64,000 nt of DNA from assembly GCA_021018815.1 (NCBI GenBank), contig JAITYX010000008.1, forward strand, positions 3,656,001 to 3,720,000, written 5' to 3'. This DNA comes from Talinum fruticosum (lineage: Eukaryota > Streptophyta > Magnoliopsida > Caryophyllales > Talinaceae). Positions 24,613 through 36,361 of the stretch are shown in pieces (position 1 is the stretch's first letter; each line of letters begins with the position of its first letter). Under the pieces are notes generated by a model. That model made no database searches. It was given only the letters and a program-made list of their open reading frames with translations, and was not told the origin of the DNA. Position numbers and translations under genes: made by a program.

Positions 24613-27600
24613 ATGGGGAGGAGCATAGGCGAGGTGACCGCGGAGGAATTGGTTGACGCTGGTTTGACTACCAATGAAGCTGAGGCATTTGCCAAGGCTC
24701 TCAAAGATGTCCTCGCCGGAGCTTCTCCTGCCGGCGCCGGTAGCTCGCCTTATCCGCCGGCGGTGTGGCAGGAGGTGGTGGCTCGAAGGTTGCTCCGACC
24801 TGATCACCCCCACGCCCTTCACCAGCTCGTGTACTACACCATCTACGCCGATTGGGACTCCTCCCTTCTCGGACCTCCCCTCTACTGGTTCCCTTCTCCG
24901 TATGCCTCGCTCTCATTCCCTCTCCATTACTCTGCTTTTTCTTTCTTGCTTTTATTTTTTTCTAAATTTATTTAATTAGTTTTCCCAATATTCACTTCTT
25001 CTGTGCTAATTAGTTTTCTTTATAGCTATTGGCACTTGAGCATAATCTTTAGGATGAATAATACTGTTGAATGTTTCATTCCTTATAATAATAATATGAC
25101 AACTAATTTTCCTTTTTTTGTGGGGCTTTCTGATTGAGGGAATCAGAAACTAGGTTTTTGAATGTTGGATTAATAGATTAATTCAAATGTTTCATTGGAC
25201 TATCATTTGCAGCTTGTCTTGAGCAAAATGGTTGTAAATTCAAATTGTGATTGCTTGGCTCAATATAATACACTAATATGCTTGTATTAATAACCCATGG
25301 TTGGAACAAGTTGGGAATGCTATCGCAACTTTAGCATTGCCATTTGATTTTTCAAATTCACCAGTAGTGTTTGTCACAGATACGAATCCCGTTACACGAA
25401 CTTGGGTCGATTGATGGAAGCTCATGGACCAAGGCTGTTAGGGAAGGCATATAAGGACCCTATTGCTAGTTTTTCACTTTTTCAGAGGTTTTCAGCTGAG
25501 CATCTTGAGGTAAGTGCTTGGCTTAGTCTGGATGAAGGAAGCCAATTATTGTCGTTGTTTAAGACTATAGACTAAGACCCTGATATTGACTAGCTAGTTG
25601 TGGCCTGCTTTATTCTTCAGGAATGATCTTGGTGTTTATTTACTATTAAATTCCGTTTTTCAGATTTTCTGGTCCATTGTTCTCAAGGAATTATCAGTTT
25701 GGTTTCATGAGGTGCCGAGGTGTATTCTCGATGAGACAGATAGATCAATGTCTGGGGGAACATGGTTTCCAGGTTCAGTTCTTAACATTTCTGAGTGCTG
25801 TCTATTACCTAGTAGTTATCCAAGGAAAATGGATAACAACATTGCAATTGTTTGGAGAGAAGAAGGTTGTGATGACCATCCTGTTAGTCACTTGACTCTG
25901 AAAGACGTAAGAGAACAAGTGATGTATGCTCCCACAGTCTCACTTAACTAATTCATCCTTTCTTGTTTCGGTTTTTCTCTCCCTCCCTTTTGGTATATGG
26001 ACTTGTGTGGCCCTTTTCAGTTTTTGACTTTTGCTAAGACTTCTGCGATATTGTTCTTAGGCTGGTGGCTAATGCTTTGGATTCTACCTTCTCTAAAGGC
26101 GATGTTATTGCAATTGATATGCCAATGACTGTAAGTGCAGTTATCATATACCTGGCAATTATTCTGTCAGGTCGTATTGTTGTATCAATAGCAGATAGCT
26201 TTGCTGCAAAGGAAATCGCAACCCGTCTACGTGTTTCTCAAGCAAAGGGTATATTTACTCAGGTGATCTTTTGTCACTTTGTTTCTTACATTATTGTTTA
26301 GGTTACTCTCGCGAGGCTTACAAATGATAACATCTTTCAATTCAAATTATTTGATAAGTGTGTAAAGTCTCAACTAGTGTAAAAATGACCTGAACTAGAT
26401 TTTGGAAGTTGGAATTTATATTAAAGCCACAATTGGAAAACTTTGCTTGGGTAGTAGAAACTGTAGGAAGTTCGGAATCTTCAAATTTTCTAATTTCAAC
26501 CTTACTGTCTAGTTTGTAAGCATCTGTAGTTTGCTTGTAAGAAGGGAAACTTATGGTTATCCTCATGTAACATGAACGCTCAATTATAATATTCTGTTGG
26601 TTTCTGTTATTCTTGTTGGCTTCCTTTTGATGTGGGATCCTGCAGTCATCCATTTACTGATGACTAGAATTTTCCCTCTTGATTCAGGATTTTATATTGA
26701 GAGGAGGACGAAGATTTCCTTTGTACAGGTATGAACCTCTCATTATGCACTAAATCTTAATATCTCAAGGTAGCCAGCTATTCTGGAAGTTACTAAATCC
26801 TGATACTCTTCTGCCCCTATTGAATTTGATTTGCTGAGCAGTGGTGTGAGGTCTTTAAAATTTATCAATATCATTTTATGTTTTATTATAGAAAACCAGC
26901 TCCGTCCAGTTGCTTTCAATTCTCAGGCAATGAAAAACTGAAAGCTTAGTCCATTAGACTTTGTGATATGCTTGTGGAGCAAACTGTAGTCTTCCTGTCT
27001 TCTGGTGCACGACATCTCTGGCAACTTTATGTGCTGCTGTTGGCATCTTTGGCTTATATCTTTCTTTATGAACTTTGTCTCACTTATGCATATGTTACAA
27101 TAACTTATGTTTTCCTCATTGTTTATAGTCGAGTTGTGGAAGCTACTCCAGACATAGCTATTGTGCTTCCGGCTTCTGGAGAAAATGTAAACATTCCGTT
27201 AAGAAAACAAGATAGATCATGGAAAGATTTTCTTGCACCGGCTTTGCAGCATCAGAGGTAATTTGTTGTAGCGCATTGTACACAATTTTTGGAATGGAGA
27301 TTTTTGGGTACTGAAGAGTAGACCCAATAGCTAAAGCCTGAAATTTTGAGTACTTGCTACATGTAGGGCATTTTATGTCTTTGGAAGGACGACAATAGCT
27401 TTCACGTGATAACTTGAGATGTACTGACTGCTGATAACTACTAGTAGGATATTCTTTCTTGGATTACAGTAGCTTCTATTGGAAGTTCTCCCTAGACTGT
27501 TTTGTAGGAGTTGTTTTTCCTTTGTAGAGCCAATACTCATCTTTATCTTTTATATTTGCTTATTTTCTCTATTTCCTTTTTTTTGGGGGGTTTGGGGATT

Positions 27601-30600
27601 TGACTGCAAGAGTATCTTCTTACAGAGGCTGGTTGCAAATTGCAACTTAGCGAAATTTGGCTTATAAATAAGATAATTATTACATTGCTTACATTTATTC
27701 TCTTTTTTTTTTTCAGTGGAATTTACCTCATAACTTTTGCATTCATTGATTTGTCTCAACGTAAATGCTTTGTAATATTTTGATTGTCCTTATATCCTGG
27801 CGGGCCAAAAATGCCCCCATGTCAACTATGTCCAAGTCTAGCATATGTTTGAACAGAGGTGTTCTACTCACGGTTTGATTTTCAACAGACCAGACCACTA
27901 CTCTCCAGTATACCAACCAGGGAATCTATTACCCACATACTTTTCTCATCGGGGACTACTGGTAATGAGATATTGCCATGACATGAATTTCATTTTATCT
28001 GCATTTTACTTGTGGAGAGGTATATTTATCAAATGAGTTTCATGCCCATTTTCCAGTGCAATTTCTTTCCCTCACTCCCTTGTATTTGCCTGTTGGCTTT
28101 TGCCTCTGTGAGTTTTTGTCGTATTGTGATTTCTAGGAGAACCAAAAGCTATTCCGTGGACCCAGCTTTCTCCTATCCGAGGTGCTACTGATTTGTGGGC
28201 GCATATGGATGTTCAAGTTGGAGATATTGTTTGTTGGCCAACAAGTTTTGGTTGGATGGCTGGAGCAGTTGTGCTCTATTCTTGCTTCCTAACTGGGGCT
28301 ACTTTGGCTCTTTATCATGGCTCACCTCTAGGGAGGGGTTTTGGGAAATTCGTTCAGGTACAGCTCCTAGGACTTCTAAACCGTGAAAGAAGTTAGTGTG
28401 GCCATATCACGACATTAAGACTTCTCCTTAGTGCTGTGATTTTGGGGATTTAAATTTTGTGTGATTGAGCTTATTAACATTGAGGTGTGGAAGATAGGAA
28501 ATATACTATATTATTTGGGAGAGTGCATAGCACCGTATTAGACTATGCAACTCGTATGCTTGATTGCCTTTCTTACCTGTGTTTAGGATGCAAAGGTGAC
28601 TATTTTGGGCACTGTACCAAGCCTAGTGAAGACTTGGAAGAATACACGCTGTATGGATGGCCTAGATTGGAGAAACTTGAGGTAATCTGCACTATGACTA
28701 CAAGTAGTAGTACTCCATATTCTTAAGTTGACTAGATTAAAGTTTAAACTAAAGGACTTTGATGCTAACCTATTCAGAGTGTTCGGCTCTGCTGGAGAAG
28801 CCTCCAACATAGATGATGACCTTTGGCTTTCTTCAAGGGCTTACTACAAGCCAGTCATTGAATGTTGTGGAGGCACAGAACTGGCTGGAGGGTACCTTCA
28901 TGGAAATCTCTTGCAACCTCAAGCCTTTGCATCATTCAGTAGTGCATCAATTGCGACACGTATTCTTATCCTTGACGAGCATGGTAATCCTTATGTAAGT
29001 ATTTTTGAGGTTTGATATGCAGTATTTGTAGGTGTTCCTTTTCTATTTACTCTTTGGTTTATATTGACATTTGACAATGCTGTCAAAAATTTCGAGTCGA
29101 CCGACCACCAAGCCATCTGGTACACTCCAGAGCAATGTTCTGTAATCACACTATTGCTTCTTAGAAAGATCCGGTATGTAAGCATGTCAATGTGCTTGTT
29201 GGTCAACTGCTTTACCTGCCGACTGCCACTGAGACATCCTTTAGGTGGGCTTTCTTTGCTTTTTAGCAAGGGATTGGCTTCTTGCTGATTCAATTAGTGA
29301 TCACTTCGAACTATAAACGCCATTCAAATGCAGTTTGATATTGTTCTTTAAAGTTTCAGGCTGAAATTCTACATTTACTTTGTATCCCAAATTGAAGAGC
29401 ATTTTGATTTGTTTCTTTGGTTTGGATGGCCTAATTTTGGGGTATAATTGTTTCTATACCTGTCAGTAGTTATTCTTAGTTGATCCTGTTACCACATTAG
29501 TATCCCTCTCTATCTGAGCCACCTCAAAATGGTTTTGCTTCAAACAATAGTCTGATTTGTTGATCAAGAAGGACAGGAACTAATAAGTGGCTACTCAAAA
29601 ATCCTCTTTTATGATTTTTTAAAACAATCTTTGTAACTCCCAGGGTAAGTCAGTTTGGGCTATGTGGTTTGACTAGTATTCAGAATGAGAATGATCTATT
29701 GACTATCATATGAGGCTAACCACTTACGAACCTTAAATTGACTATGGTTAGTACAAAGAGTTTGGCTATGTAATTTGACTAGCATTCAAAATGGGAACTA
29801 TTGATTGACTGCCATGAGGCTAAAACTACACAAACCATAAATTGACCTAGTATTTCTTTTCACAGACAGAAGATCAAGCTTGTGAGGGTGAAGTAGCTTT
29901 ATGCCCTTTGCTTATGGGAGCATCCAATACATTGTTGAATGCTGATCACGAGGAAGTTTATTTCAAGGGAATGCCATTGTACGAAGGAAGGGTAAGCTCC
30001 TTTTAAAGACAGTTACCACTGGCTAAGTCAGACTCCTGAGTGTGGCTGTATATTAAATAGCGTCATTGCCTGCCAAAAAATACAGATAGTGGAGCTCATA
30101 TGCTAATACAATGGAGCACTGGGTTGCTTTGTGAATCTGGTTTTATGTGGACATACCAGACATTTCAAACTTCAGAACTCACCTATCATTGTCCTCTGAC
30201 CATTGACATTGACTTTAATTGGCAGAGGTGACTCATGTACCTTCTTTTTCCTCCTATGGACCATCAACATGTTGATTTTTAAAATTATGGGACTAGATCT
30301 TGGCTAACCTATGAGAACTAAGTGTTCATGCTTTTTGTTTTGAACATTTTTTGTGCATAGAAGGTATATTCAAGTCTGAGTTACTATGATTAGTCTGTAC
30401 TGACAGTGCTTGAGGAGAGTTGGAGACATCGTTAAGAGAATTGCCAGAGGCTATTTCATTGTACAGGGTCGAGCAGATGATACCATGAATCTTGGAGGTA
30501 TTAAGGTACTATAATTATGCCCTTTTCAACCCTTGAGCATGATATACCTGCAATGAATGATGCTCCATATCTATGATATGTGAGCAAAGTTTTCTGTATG

Positions 30601-31253
30601 ATGCAGACAAGTTCAGTTGAAATAGAGAGGGTCTGCAACCTGGCTGATGAAAGTGTCCTGGAGACTGCTGCAGTTGGTGTGGCACCACCGCAAGGTGGTC
30701 CCGAGTTGCTGGCTGTATTTGTGGTCTTAAAAAGGGATTCAATAATGATCCTGAGAAGCTAGTGGTACAATTCTCAAAAGCGATTCAGCAGAATCTTAAC
30801 CCTCTCTTTAAGGTGAGATATCCTTTCGCCGTAGTTTTCCCCATTTGCAACTCTTTGCTTCTCATCAAGCATTCATGCTGGACTTACTCAACCCTGTGCA
30901 AGGACACTCGATACTTTTCAGACCAAAAAGTGCAAAGTTAATTGAGCGAGTTTGGAGAAGTACTACATAGGACATTTGTAGCCAAGATCTGGATATTATA
31001 GGTGGTGCACATCAAGTGAAGTACAAATGCTAAAATAAAACTCAATAAAATGGAATTGGCATGAAGCCCACACATGTCACCTGGCGACACATATACAATT
31101 TGATTGATTCATTTCTTTCATCCAACTCTTGATTGGCAGGTGAGCATTGTGAAAATTCTCCCAGAGCTTCCACGGAGTGCAACAAACAAGTTATTAAGAC
31201 GGGTTTTGAGAGATCACATAAAGAAAGAGCTTTCGGTGCAAAGTAGGATCTAA
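24613..31253 (+). CDS. AAE18: Acyl-activating enzyme 17/18-like (acyl-CoA synthetase), peroxisomal; 14 exons
   Basis: Adenylate-forming acyl-CoA synthetase superfamily; plant AAE17/18 members are peroxisomal and activate carboxylic acids to acyl-CoAs. Exons by GT-AG sites: 24613-24899, 25380-25509, 25664-25923, 26061-26262, 26688-26728, 27129-27257, 27889 or 27894-27961, 28137-28357, 28587-28681, 28778-28994, 29866-29991, 30407-30505, 30607-30812, 31140-31253. The product is about 733 aa, close to family size. Visible motifs: nucleotide-binding loop [12 protein letters not shown] (about 366-377), CCGGTE (509-514), [11 protein letters not shown] (615-625), the C-terminal lysine in TNKLLRR (K713), and C-terminal S-R-I resembling a PTS1. 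The start at 24,613 gives an MGRSIGEV N-terminus expected for the family. Two one-base gaps break the frame: exon 7 (GGG at 27,920-27,922) and exon 13 (A/G run at 30,729-30,736). Both look like homopolymer contractions, so the gene may be intact in the organism. The AAE17 versus AAE18 assignment is not resolved. Confidence 0.85.
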
Positions 31254-31698
31254 AGCCACTAGCTTATTACCAATTGTAATGGCCACTGCTGTTTCGGTAT
31301 GAAAAATTAGGAGCGTGCCAAATGAAGCAAATTTCAAGTCTATGTTTCCCAACTCCATGTATTATTCTTTATTTACTTCACATTTATGTGATTAAGTGAA
31401 GTGTGGTGATTTTGGTGATTATAATGAATAGAAGTGGCCTGATTCTCGCTCCTTTCCTGTACTGTAGACTCAGATCCAACGTTATTCTCATTGGTCCATT
31501 GTAGACCATGTAGATGAGATCTTGTGAGATTTAATGGTGGATAATAGCCATACAAATTGTTCAGGAGCATAATAAACGATAATATACGGACACTAATATA
31601 AAAATGTGACATTTTATTATATAAATAAGACTTCCACGTACAGGTTCATTATCCCAATTATTCTCACGTAATCTGTCATTATTTTGTAAGAAAATAAC
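31254..31698. other. Intergenic, convergent 3' flanks
   Basis: Lies between the stop codon of the AAE gene (plus) and the stop codon of the small cysteine-rich peptide gene (minus). It presumably holds both 3' UTRs. No further gene or repeat is recognised; short ORFs here have no domain content. Confidence 0.5.
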
Positions 31699-32256
31699 CT
31701 AATTAGATAAAGGAGCATCATAACTAGTTCGTATTGATAGACAAGCAGATGAGCAAACACATCTATTGTTGACACAGCAAAATGGGATTCCCATGCAAAG
31801 TTTACTGCAGTTTGAGCACCCATCGTCGAAGCTTGCTGCTTCCACTCCTTGCATCTCCATCAATGGCCCACCTACGTTAAGTCCCAAAAACAAAACACAC
31901 ACCTCTCGAGTCAACAACCAATCATAATTTATATTTAAGAGTCAAGAGCTCGTGCAATAACACATTAATACTAGTTCTGTCTTTAAATTAAACGTAGTAT
32001 CAATAGATTCAATCAATTATAAATCTTACTTATGTGGGAGTCTCGAATAAGATCTTATACAAAGGTAAAAGGAAACGTAATGAACCTATAAATTTTATAG
32101 AAATGACACTTGAGACAAACTATAACATGACATAGCAGCTGACGGTTTTTTTCAATTAAAGAAAAGCGTTTTATATAACACTCAACATGCAAAAAGACAA
32201 ATAATTTATTCTCAGTTCTTCGTATTAGTTTTATGAAATATATCAATTGAACTAAT

Positions 32257-32287
<31 letters not shown>

Positions 32288-32391
32288 AAAAAATCAAAAT
32301 CTTTTATATAGTAAAAGAAATGAAAATATCAACCTGGAGCAATGAGCAAAAGAACAACCAGCAAGGTTATCTTGAGCAAAGAGGCCTGCAT
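31699..32391 (-). CDS. Small secreted 8-cysteine peptide precursor (copy A), two exons
   Basis: Exon 1 (32,334-32,391) encodes a hydrophobic signal peptide starting MQASLLKITLL. Exon 2 (31,699-31,871) follows a 462-bp GT-AG intron in phase 1. The product is 76 aa. After the signal peptide come GGPLMEMQGVEAA and then a compact Cys module C-x2-C-x3-C-x5-CC-x4-C-x-C-x3-C containing MGIPFCCVNNRC. I do not recognise a named family. A secreted, disulfide-stabilised peptide (defence or signalling) is an inference from architecture only. The plus-strand gene at 52,585-53,222 is a clear paralogue with identical cysteine spacing, identical exon 1 length and the same intron phase, so the model supports itself. 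A TATA box with conserved context lies upstream at 32,517-32,524. Confidence 0.8.
32260..32284. repeat. (AT)n microsatellite
   Basis: About 12 perfect AT dinucleotides, inside the intron of the minus-strand 8-Cys peptide gene. Confidence 0.95.
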
Positions 32392-32516
32392 TTTGTTTTT
32401 GTGATGATTGAGTTGAGGAAGATATGTGCTATGACTGATTACAATTTTTTTTTTTATAATTGGAATGATAAATACTAGCAATTTTTAATTTGACTGGAAA
32501 AGGAGGTTGAGTTCTT

Positions 32517-32524
32517 AATTTATA
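32517..32524 (-). promoter_or_regulatory. TATA box of 8-Cys peptide gene copy A
   Basis: TATAAATT on the minus strand, 126 bases before the ATG. It is followed by a block reading approximately AGAACTCAACCTCCTTTTCC. The paralogous gene has the same TATAAATT followed by an almost identical AAACTCAACCTCATTTTCC block, so the core promoter is conserved between the copies. Confidence 0.7.
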
Positions 32525-32566
32525 GAGGAAACTGCTACAGTCCTAATAATTTTTTTTCTTTTTTTG

Positions 32567-32990
32567 CAGATCTGTCTTCCTAGATATGATAATCTCCCTC
32601 AGTTCACACTAAATTATAATGTAAATATAATAATTTCTTACAGTGAGATTTCGCAGAAGATTTGTTCTAAATTGTGATTAGGACTAAATTAGCCTGATAC
32701 TGATCTTCATTTCTTTTTTCTGATCACTTATTGATCTTTATTTCTCTTTTGAAGTAAAAAAAAATAAAAATTAATGGAGCCAATATCATTACAGACTCTC
32801 TTCCAAATTATAATGCAAGTATAATAATGCAAGTGATTAATGGGACTATCTTCCTAAATATGAAATTAATCTCCCTCAATTTATTTATCCTAAATTATAA
32901 TGCAAGTATAATGATACCTTATATTGAGATACTGATATTTCAGAGAATATTTTTTCTGAATGGTTATTAGGACTAAATTAAACTGATATT
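32567..32990 (-). promoter_or_regulatory. Duplicated upstream module of 8-Cys peptide gene copy A
   Basis: Two related blocks, about 32,567-32,700 and 32,838-32,985, share in the same order TTCCTA(G/A)ATATGA, AATCTCCCTCA, TAAATTATAATG, a stretch near 'gagat...ttc.gaga', and ATTAGGACTAAATTA. The same module occurs once upstream of the plus-strand paralogue (about 52,345-52,440) in the mirrored orientation. Conservation outside coding DNA could reflect regulation, or simply a large ancestral duplication. Confidence 0.55.
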
Positions 32991-34399
32991 TATTTTCATT
33001 TTTTATTTTTTTATGAAAACAGGATATTTATTAATAAAAAGTTATATGACATCTACAATAAAAATTATCTAATGAGAATAAATTTAAAATATTAAAATAA
33101 ATGTTTGTTTTTCTATTGAAGTTAATTTTTTTATTAAAAACTAATTAACGCAGCTAATATCATTAGTTTAAACCAGCAAGAAACAAATTTAATCCCTCCA
33201 ATATGCCTAAAAAAGCATACTCCACTTAATTGTCATGTCAAATCAGGGCTTAAAGATGTGGCCCAATTCCCCTCCCCCAATTTTTGGTAAATATCTTCAA
33301 TTATGTAAAGGTAAATATGGGATCTGGGAAAAAAAAAAAGAAAAGGAACTCCACTGAAGTAGTTTTTTCTTTTTTTAAAAAAAAAATCTTGAATCCAATA
33401 AAGTAATATTTTCTTATATGATATTGCCATTTAACTTGCCAATGAGTGCTCGATTAGTTTAGCATAATTAAATTCCATGACTCGGTTAATTTAACATAAT
33501 TAAATTTTATAACTTGTAATTCTCTTTGTATGTGAAAATACACTAATTTATCGATCATGTCCTTGAATTTGAACTTGAACTTTCTCCCTAAGTCAGCAAG
33601 CTCTATTGGATTTTTATGAAACAAGTTATAGTAAATGAGTAAGCTTTAGAGTGGATATTAGGGTGTGAGTCTTGTGCTAGAGTAGATACAAAGGGGTGTA
33701 TAATCACCATGGAAAAGAGGAAGAGGTGTGCATTATTGGTTGCTTGTTGGACCGGTGGTACATGTTGTCACTTATATATTAGGGTTATCAATTATCTTTT
33801 ACTCGATCCGAAATCGTACTCCGAGTATAAATTGTCATTTATTAGAATTATGAATCATGATAATAATTATAAAATAGGAGTTATACTTAGGTTTTAAGGA
33901 ATCCTTACAAGTCATGATCACCTAATATGGGGTATTGTTAACATTGAGTTATTTTACCCATTTTCTTTACCTTCTTTGAAGGTTAATCACTTATGAAAAA
34001 AAGGAGTAAGGTTTAGATTAAAGTTTCATAATACTTTCTCTAATTTGACAAGAAACTTGATGAATTTGGGGTGTTCGATTATTAGTATTTTGGAGTATTT
34101 TCTTGTCCTAATCAAATTGTTAATTTGGATAAATTAATAATGATGAAATTTTTGAATATGTTAAATAGGTTTTTAACACTAAGTCTTTCACAATAGGCTG
34201 TCGATTAATTCCACAAAACATAATCATCCTGACCTTTTTTTTTTTTTTTTTCCTTATCCTTAGTTTTTTTATTTATCACTAGATGAGTGTAATCCGAGAT
34301 AATTAATTAATATTACTCCGTACAAAAGTGGCATTTTTTTGTTGGGGGAGGAGGGGGATTCGTTCAAGAAAGTATTAAATACTAAAATTCCAATGACAA
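32991..34399. other. AT-rich intergenic DNA
   Basis: No gene is supported. It contains A- and T-homopolymers (for example about 34,231-34,251), a small local duplication near 33,455-33,520 built on TTTA(G/A)CATAATTAAATT, and scattered ORFs of 60-65 codons without domain content. Confidence 0.5.
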
Positions 34400-34582
34400 T
34401 TAATAAGTTAAACAACCATAATTAAACCCACATGGGAAACACCAGTAAGACAATGTTTCAGCTAAATTGCAGCAACATAAGCAGGGGAAAACACAGGAGA
34501 AGATTGAGCCAGCAGCAACCCCCAAAATCTGACCAGCTTGGATCTCACCTTGAAGCTCACATATATATACAAAATTATACAA
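34400..34582 (-). CDS. Doubtful Cys-rich ORF
   Basis: A 60-codon frame whose second half is dense in cysteine (SCVFPCLCCCNLAE ... WCFPCGFNYGC). There is no convincing signal peptide at its own start, although a start in an upstream exon cannot be excluded. It lies between two genes for small Cys-rich secreted proteins, which is the only contextual support. I do not recognise the protein and it may be a chance frame. Confidence 0.25.
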   Translation of the reverse strand: MYNFVYICELQGEIQAGQILGVAAGSIFSCVFPCLCCCNLAETLSYWCFPCGFNYGCLTY

Positions 34583-35953
34583 ACCCTTCTAGATCTAATC
34601 TAATTTACCAACAATTTATAATATTTACTATCATTTTAAAATCTTAACGACATATTGATGACTAGTTTATCAAATTTATCCTTTTTAATTACTTTTTCTT
34701 ATTGGCTTTTCTCATTTCTAATGAAGCCATGGGACAATTTGATCTTTTAATATAATTTTTGGTACTCGAATTCCTGTACAACCCGAAAACGATAGATATT
34801 GTTAATGAAAGGAGTAAATTGGATAGGTGGAGCGGAGAAAGCACAGGTGAAAGGGCATAAATAATGAAGTAGTAGAAATTTTTTTCTTCCGACAGCAAAA
34901 GGGAGTAGAAAATTAAGATAGAAGAAGGGAAGTGGAGGAGACCAATCACATGGAAAGGTACGTCCTCGCACATTACATAATTCAGTTATGGAGAATGACA
35001 TGAAAGGCTTTGCCTACAATCTCAAGGAACCCAACAACGTTTCCAATCAATATTCTGACACTTTCTACGTACCGTAGTTGCTCTGCTATGCACTATGACT
35101 ATCCCACCCCTTTTACGTACCCACCCTCTCACCTTTCCTCCGAATCAGATTTTTTATAACTGATCTTTCTATTAACAAAAATACTATTGGAGATAAGGTT
35201 TTATATATTTGGGTCGGATCTCTCTGAATCCTTTTACCTTTCCTCGGATCTCCTGAAATTTATGAAGCCTAAATATACATCAGTAATGACATTAGCTAAT
35301 GTGATCTAACAAAAACATAATATGCACAATAAACGTATTTGATATATATGATATAAAGTTCTAAGTTATTAAATTTATAAAGCCTAAATATATTAATGCT
35401 CTAACTAAAATATGCAAATATTTTTTAAAAAATATCATCAACGTAACTCTTAAATTCTTTTCGGTTTCTTAAGTATTCTAGTAATATAATAATGTGTGTA
35501 TATGCATATAAATAAGATTGAGATATGAAAGTTACCTTCAAGTAATATGAGTTATTTTTTATAATTAATTTTCATAGGCAAGAAGCGAACAAAATACTTT
35601 CTGAAATACATTAATAGTTCAAACCCCACAGTCCAACCAAGCAAATAAGCACCAGATAATATTAGAGCATAAAGCAATAAACATAAATACACTCCACACA
35701 ATTATAAGCATCTTATGTATTCTGAGACTATACTTCACGAGAAAAAAAAAATAAATAACAAAAATTGGAGGGAATTTGACTCTGAAATGAAGTGGGTCAG
35801 TTAGTTTAATAGAGTGCAATTTAAGTCCCCAGAAAAATTGCAGGGAGCTGAGGGATTCCTTATTATAAAGCCAACTGGCCAATACCCAGGCGGAGTTAAT
35901 TTGTGAAAATTCAGAGAGATAGAGAGAGAGAGAGAGTAATATCAACTTACAAT
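34583..35953. other. Intergenic DNA upstream of Cys-rich gene at 35,954
   Basis: AT-rich with no supported gene. Long minus-strand frames (34,689-35,001 and 35,619-35,972) have no domain content and the second overlaps a promoter. The last ~90 bases form a promoter: TATAAAG at 35,864-35,870, then a GA-rich leader (GAGAGATAGAGAGAGAGAGA, about 35,913-35,937). Confidence 0.5.
35864..35870 (+). promoter_or_regulatory. TATA box
   Basis: TATAAAG, 90 bases before the ATG at 35,954, followed by a GA-repeat leader. Position and composition fit a plant core promoter for the Cys-rich protein gene. Confidence 0.55.
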
Positions 35954-36361
35954 ATGGCGTCATCATCTTCATCAGTAGTACTGTCGGTGAGACGAAGTTA
36001 TTGTTCTCTGGGTAGAATTGCTGTCTTCTCCATCATCTCTCTCATCTTAATCTTGCTGCTAGATTGCTCTTCATGCCAAGCCAGAGTTTTGCTATTGTGC
36101 AACGCCAGCAGCAATGTCAGACTATGCAATTCCCCCTCTCTATCTCAAATGAGAACACGGCCAACCATGGCTGCTGCTGCTGCTACTACTACTACTACTA
36201 CATTGGAGTGTAAAGATGATATCTTGGCTTGTGAAAAGCACTGCAATGCTCACTCAGGCTGTTTCTTTACGTGCGTCGACGATGTCGGCTTCTACTGCTT
36301 TTGCCATTGCGAACCCGAGATCCAGCTCCAGGGTGCCCCCAACCAGCTGGCCGTCTCATAG
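35954..36361 (+). CDS. Secreted Cys-rich protein with Ala/Thr low-complexity linker (unknown)
   Basis: Single exon, 135 aa, starting MASSSSSVVL. Residues 22-37 form one hydrophobic segment, read as a signal peptide ending in a CQAR-like region. A middle stretch (about 72-83) is a run of Ala then Thr encoded by GCT and ACT repeats, so it may vary in length between alleles. The C-terminal third holds eight cysteines (C86, C93, C97, C103, C107, C115, C117, C119). Spacing is C-x6-C-x3-C-x5-C-x3-C-x7-C-x-C-x-C, different from the 8-Cys peptides on either side. I do not recognise the family. The start is chosen because it follows a TATA box and leader; an in-frame ATG 51 bases upstream lies inside the GA-rich leader. 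Function is unknown. Confidence 0.6.
   Translation: MASSSSSVVLSVRRSYCSLGRIAVFSIISLILILLLDCSSCQARVLLLCNASSNVRLCNSPSLSQMRTRPTMAAAAATTTTTTLECKDDILACEKHCNAHSGCFFTCVDDVGFYCFCHCEPEIQLQGAPNQLAVS

Noticed and set aside
26342..26653. 103-codon minus-strand frame inside an AAE intron
   Set aside because: Lies in intron sequence antisense to the gene, has no domain content and is AT-rich.
24613..31253. AAE gene as a pseudogene
   Set aside because: All exons, splice sites, catalytic motifs and the PTS1-like end are intact apart from two single-base homopolymer contractions.
31254..31698. Antisense or convergent non-coding RNA gene
   Set aside because: Nothing beyond expected 3' UTRs can be supported from sequence alone.
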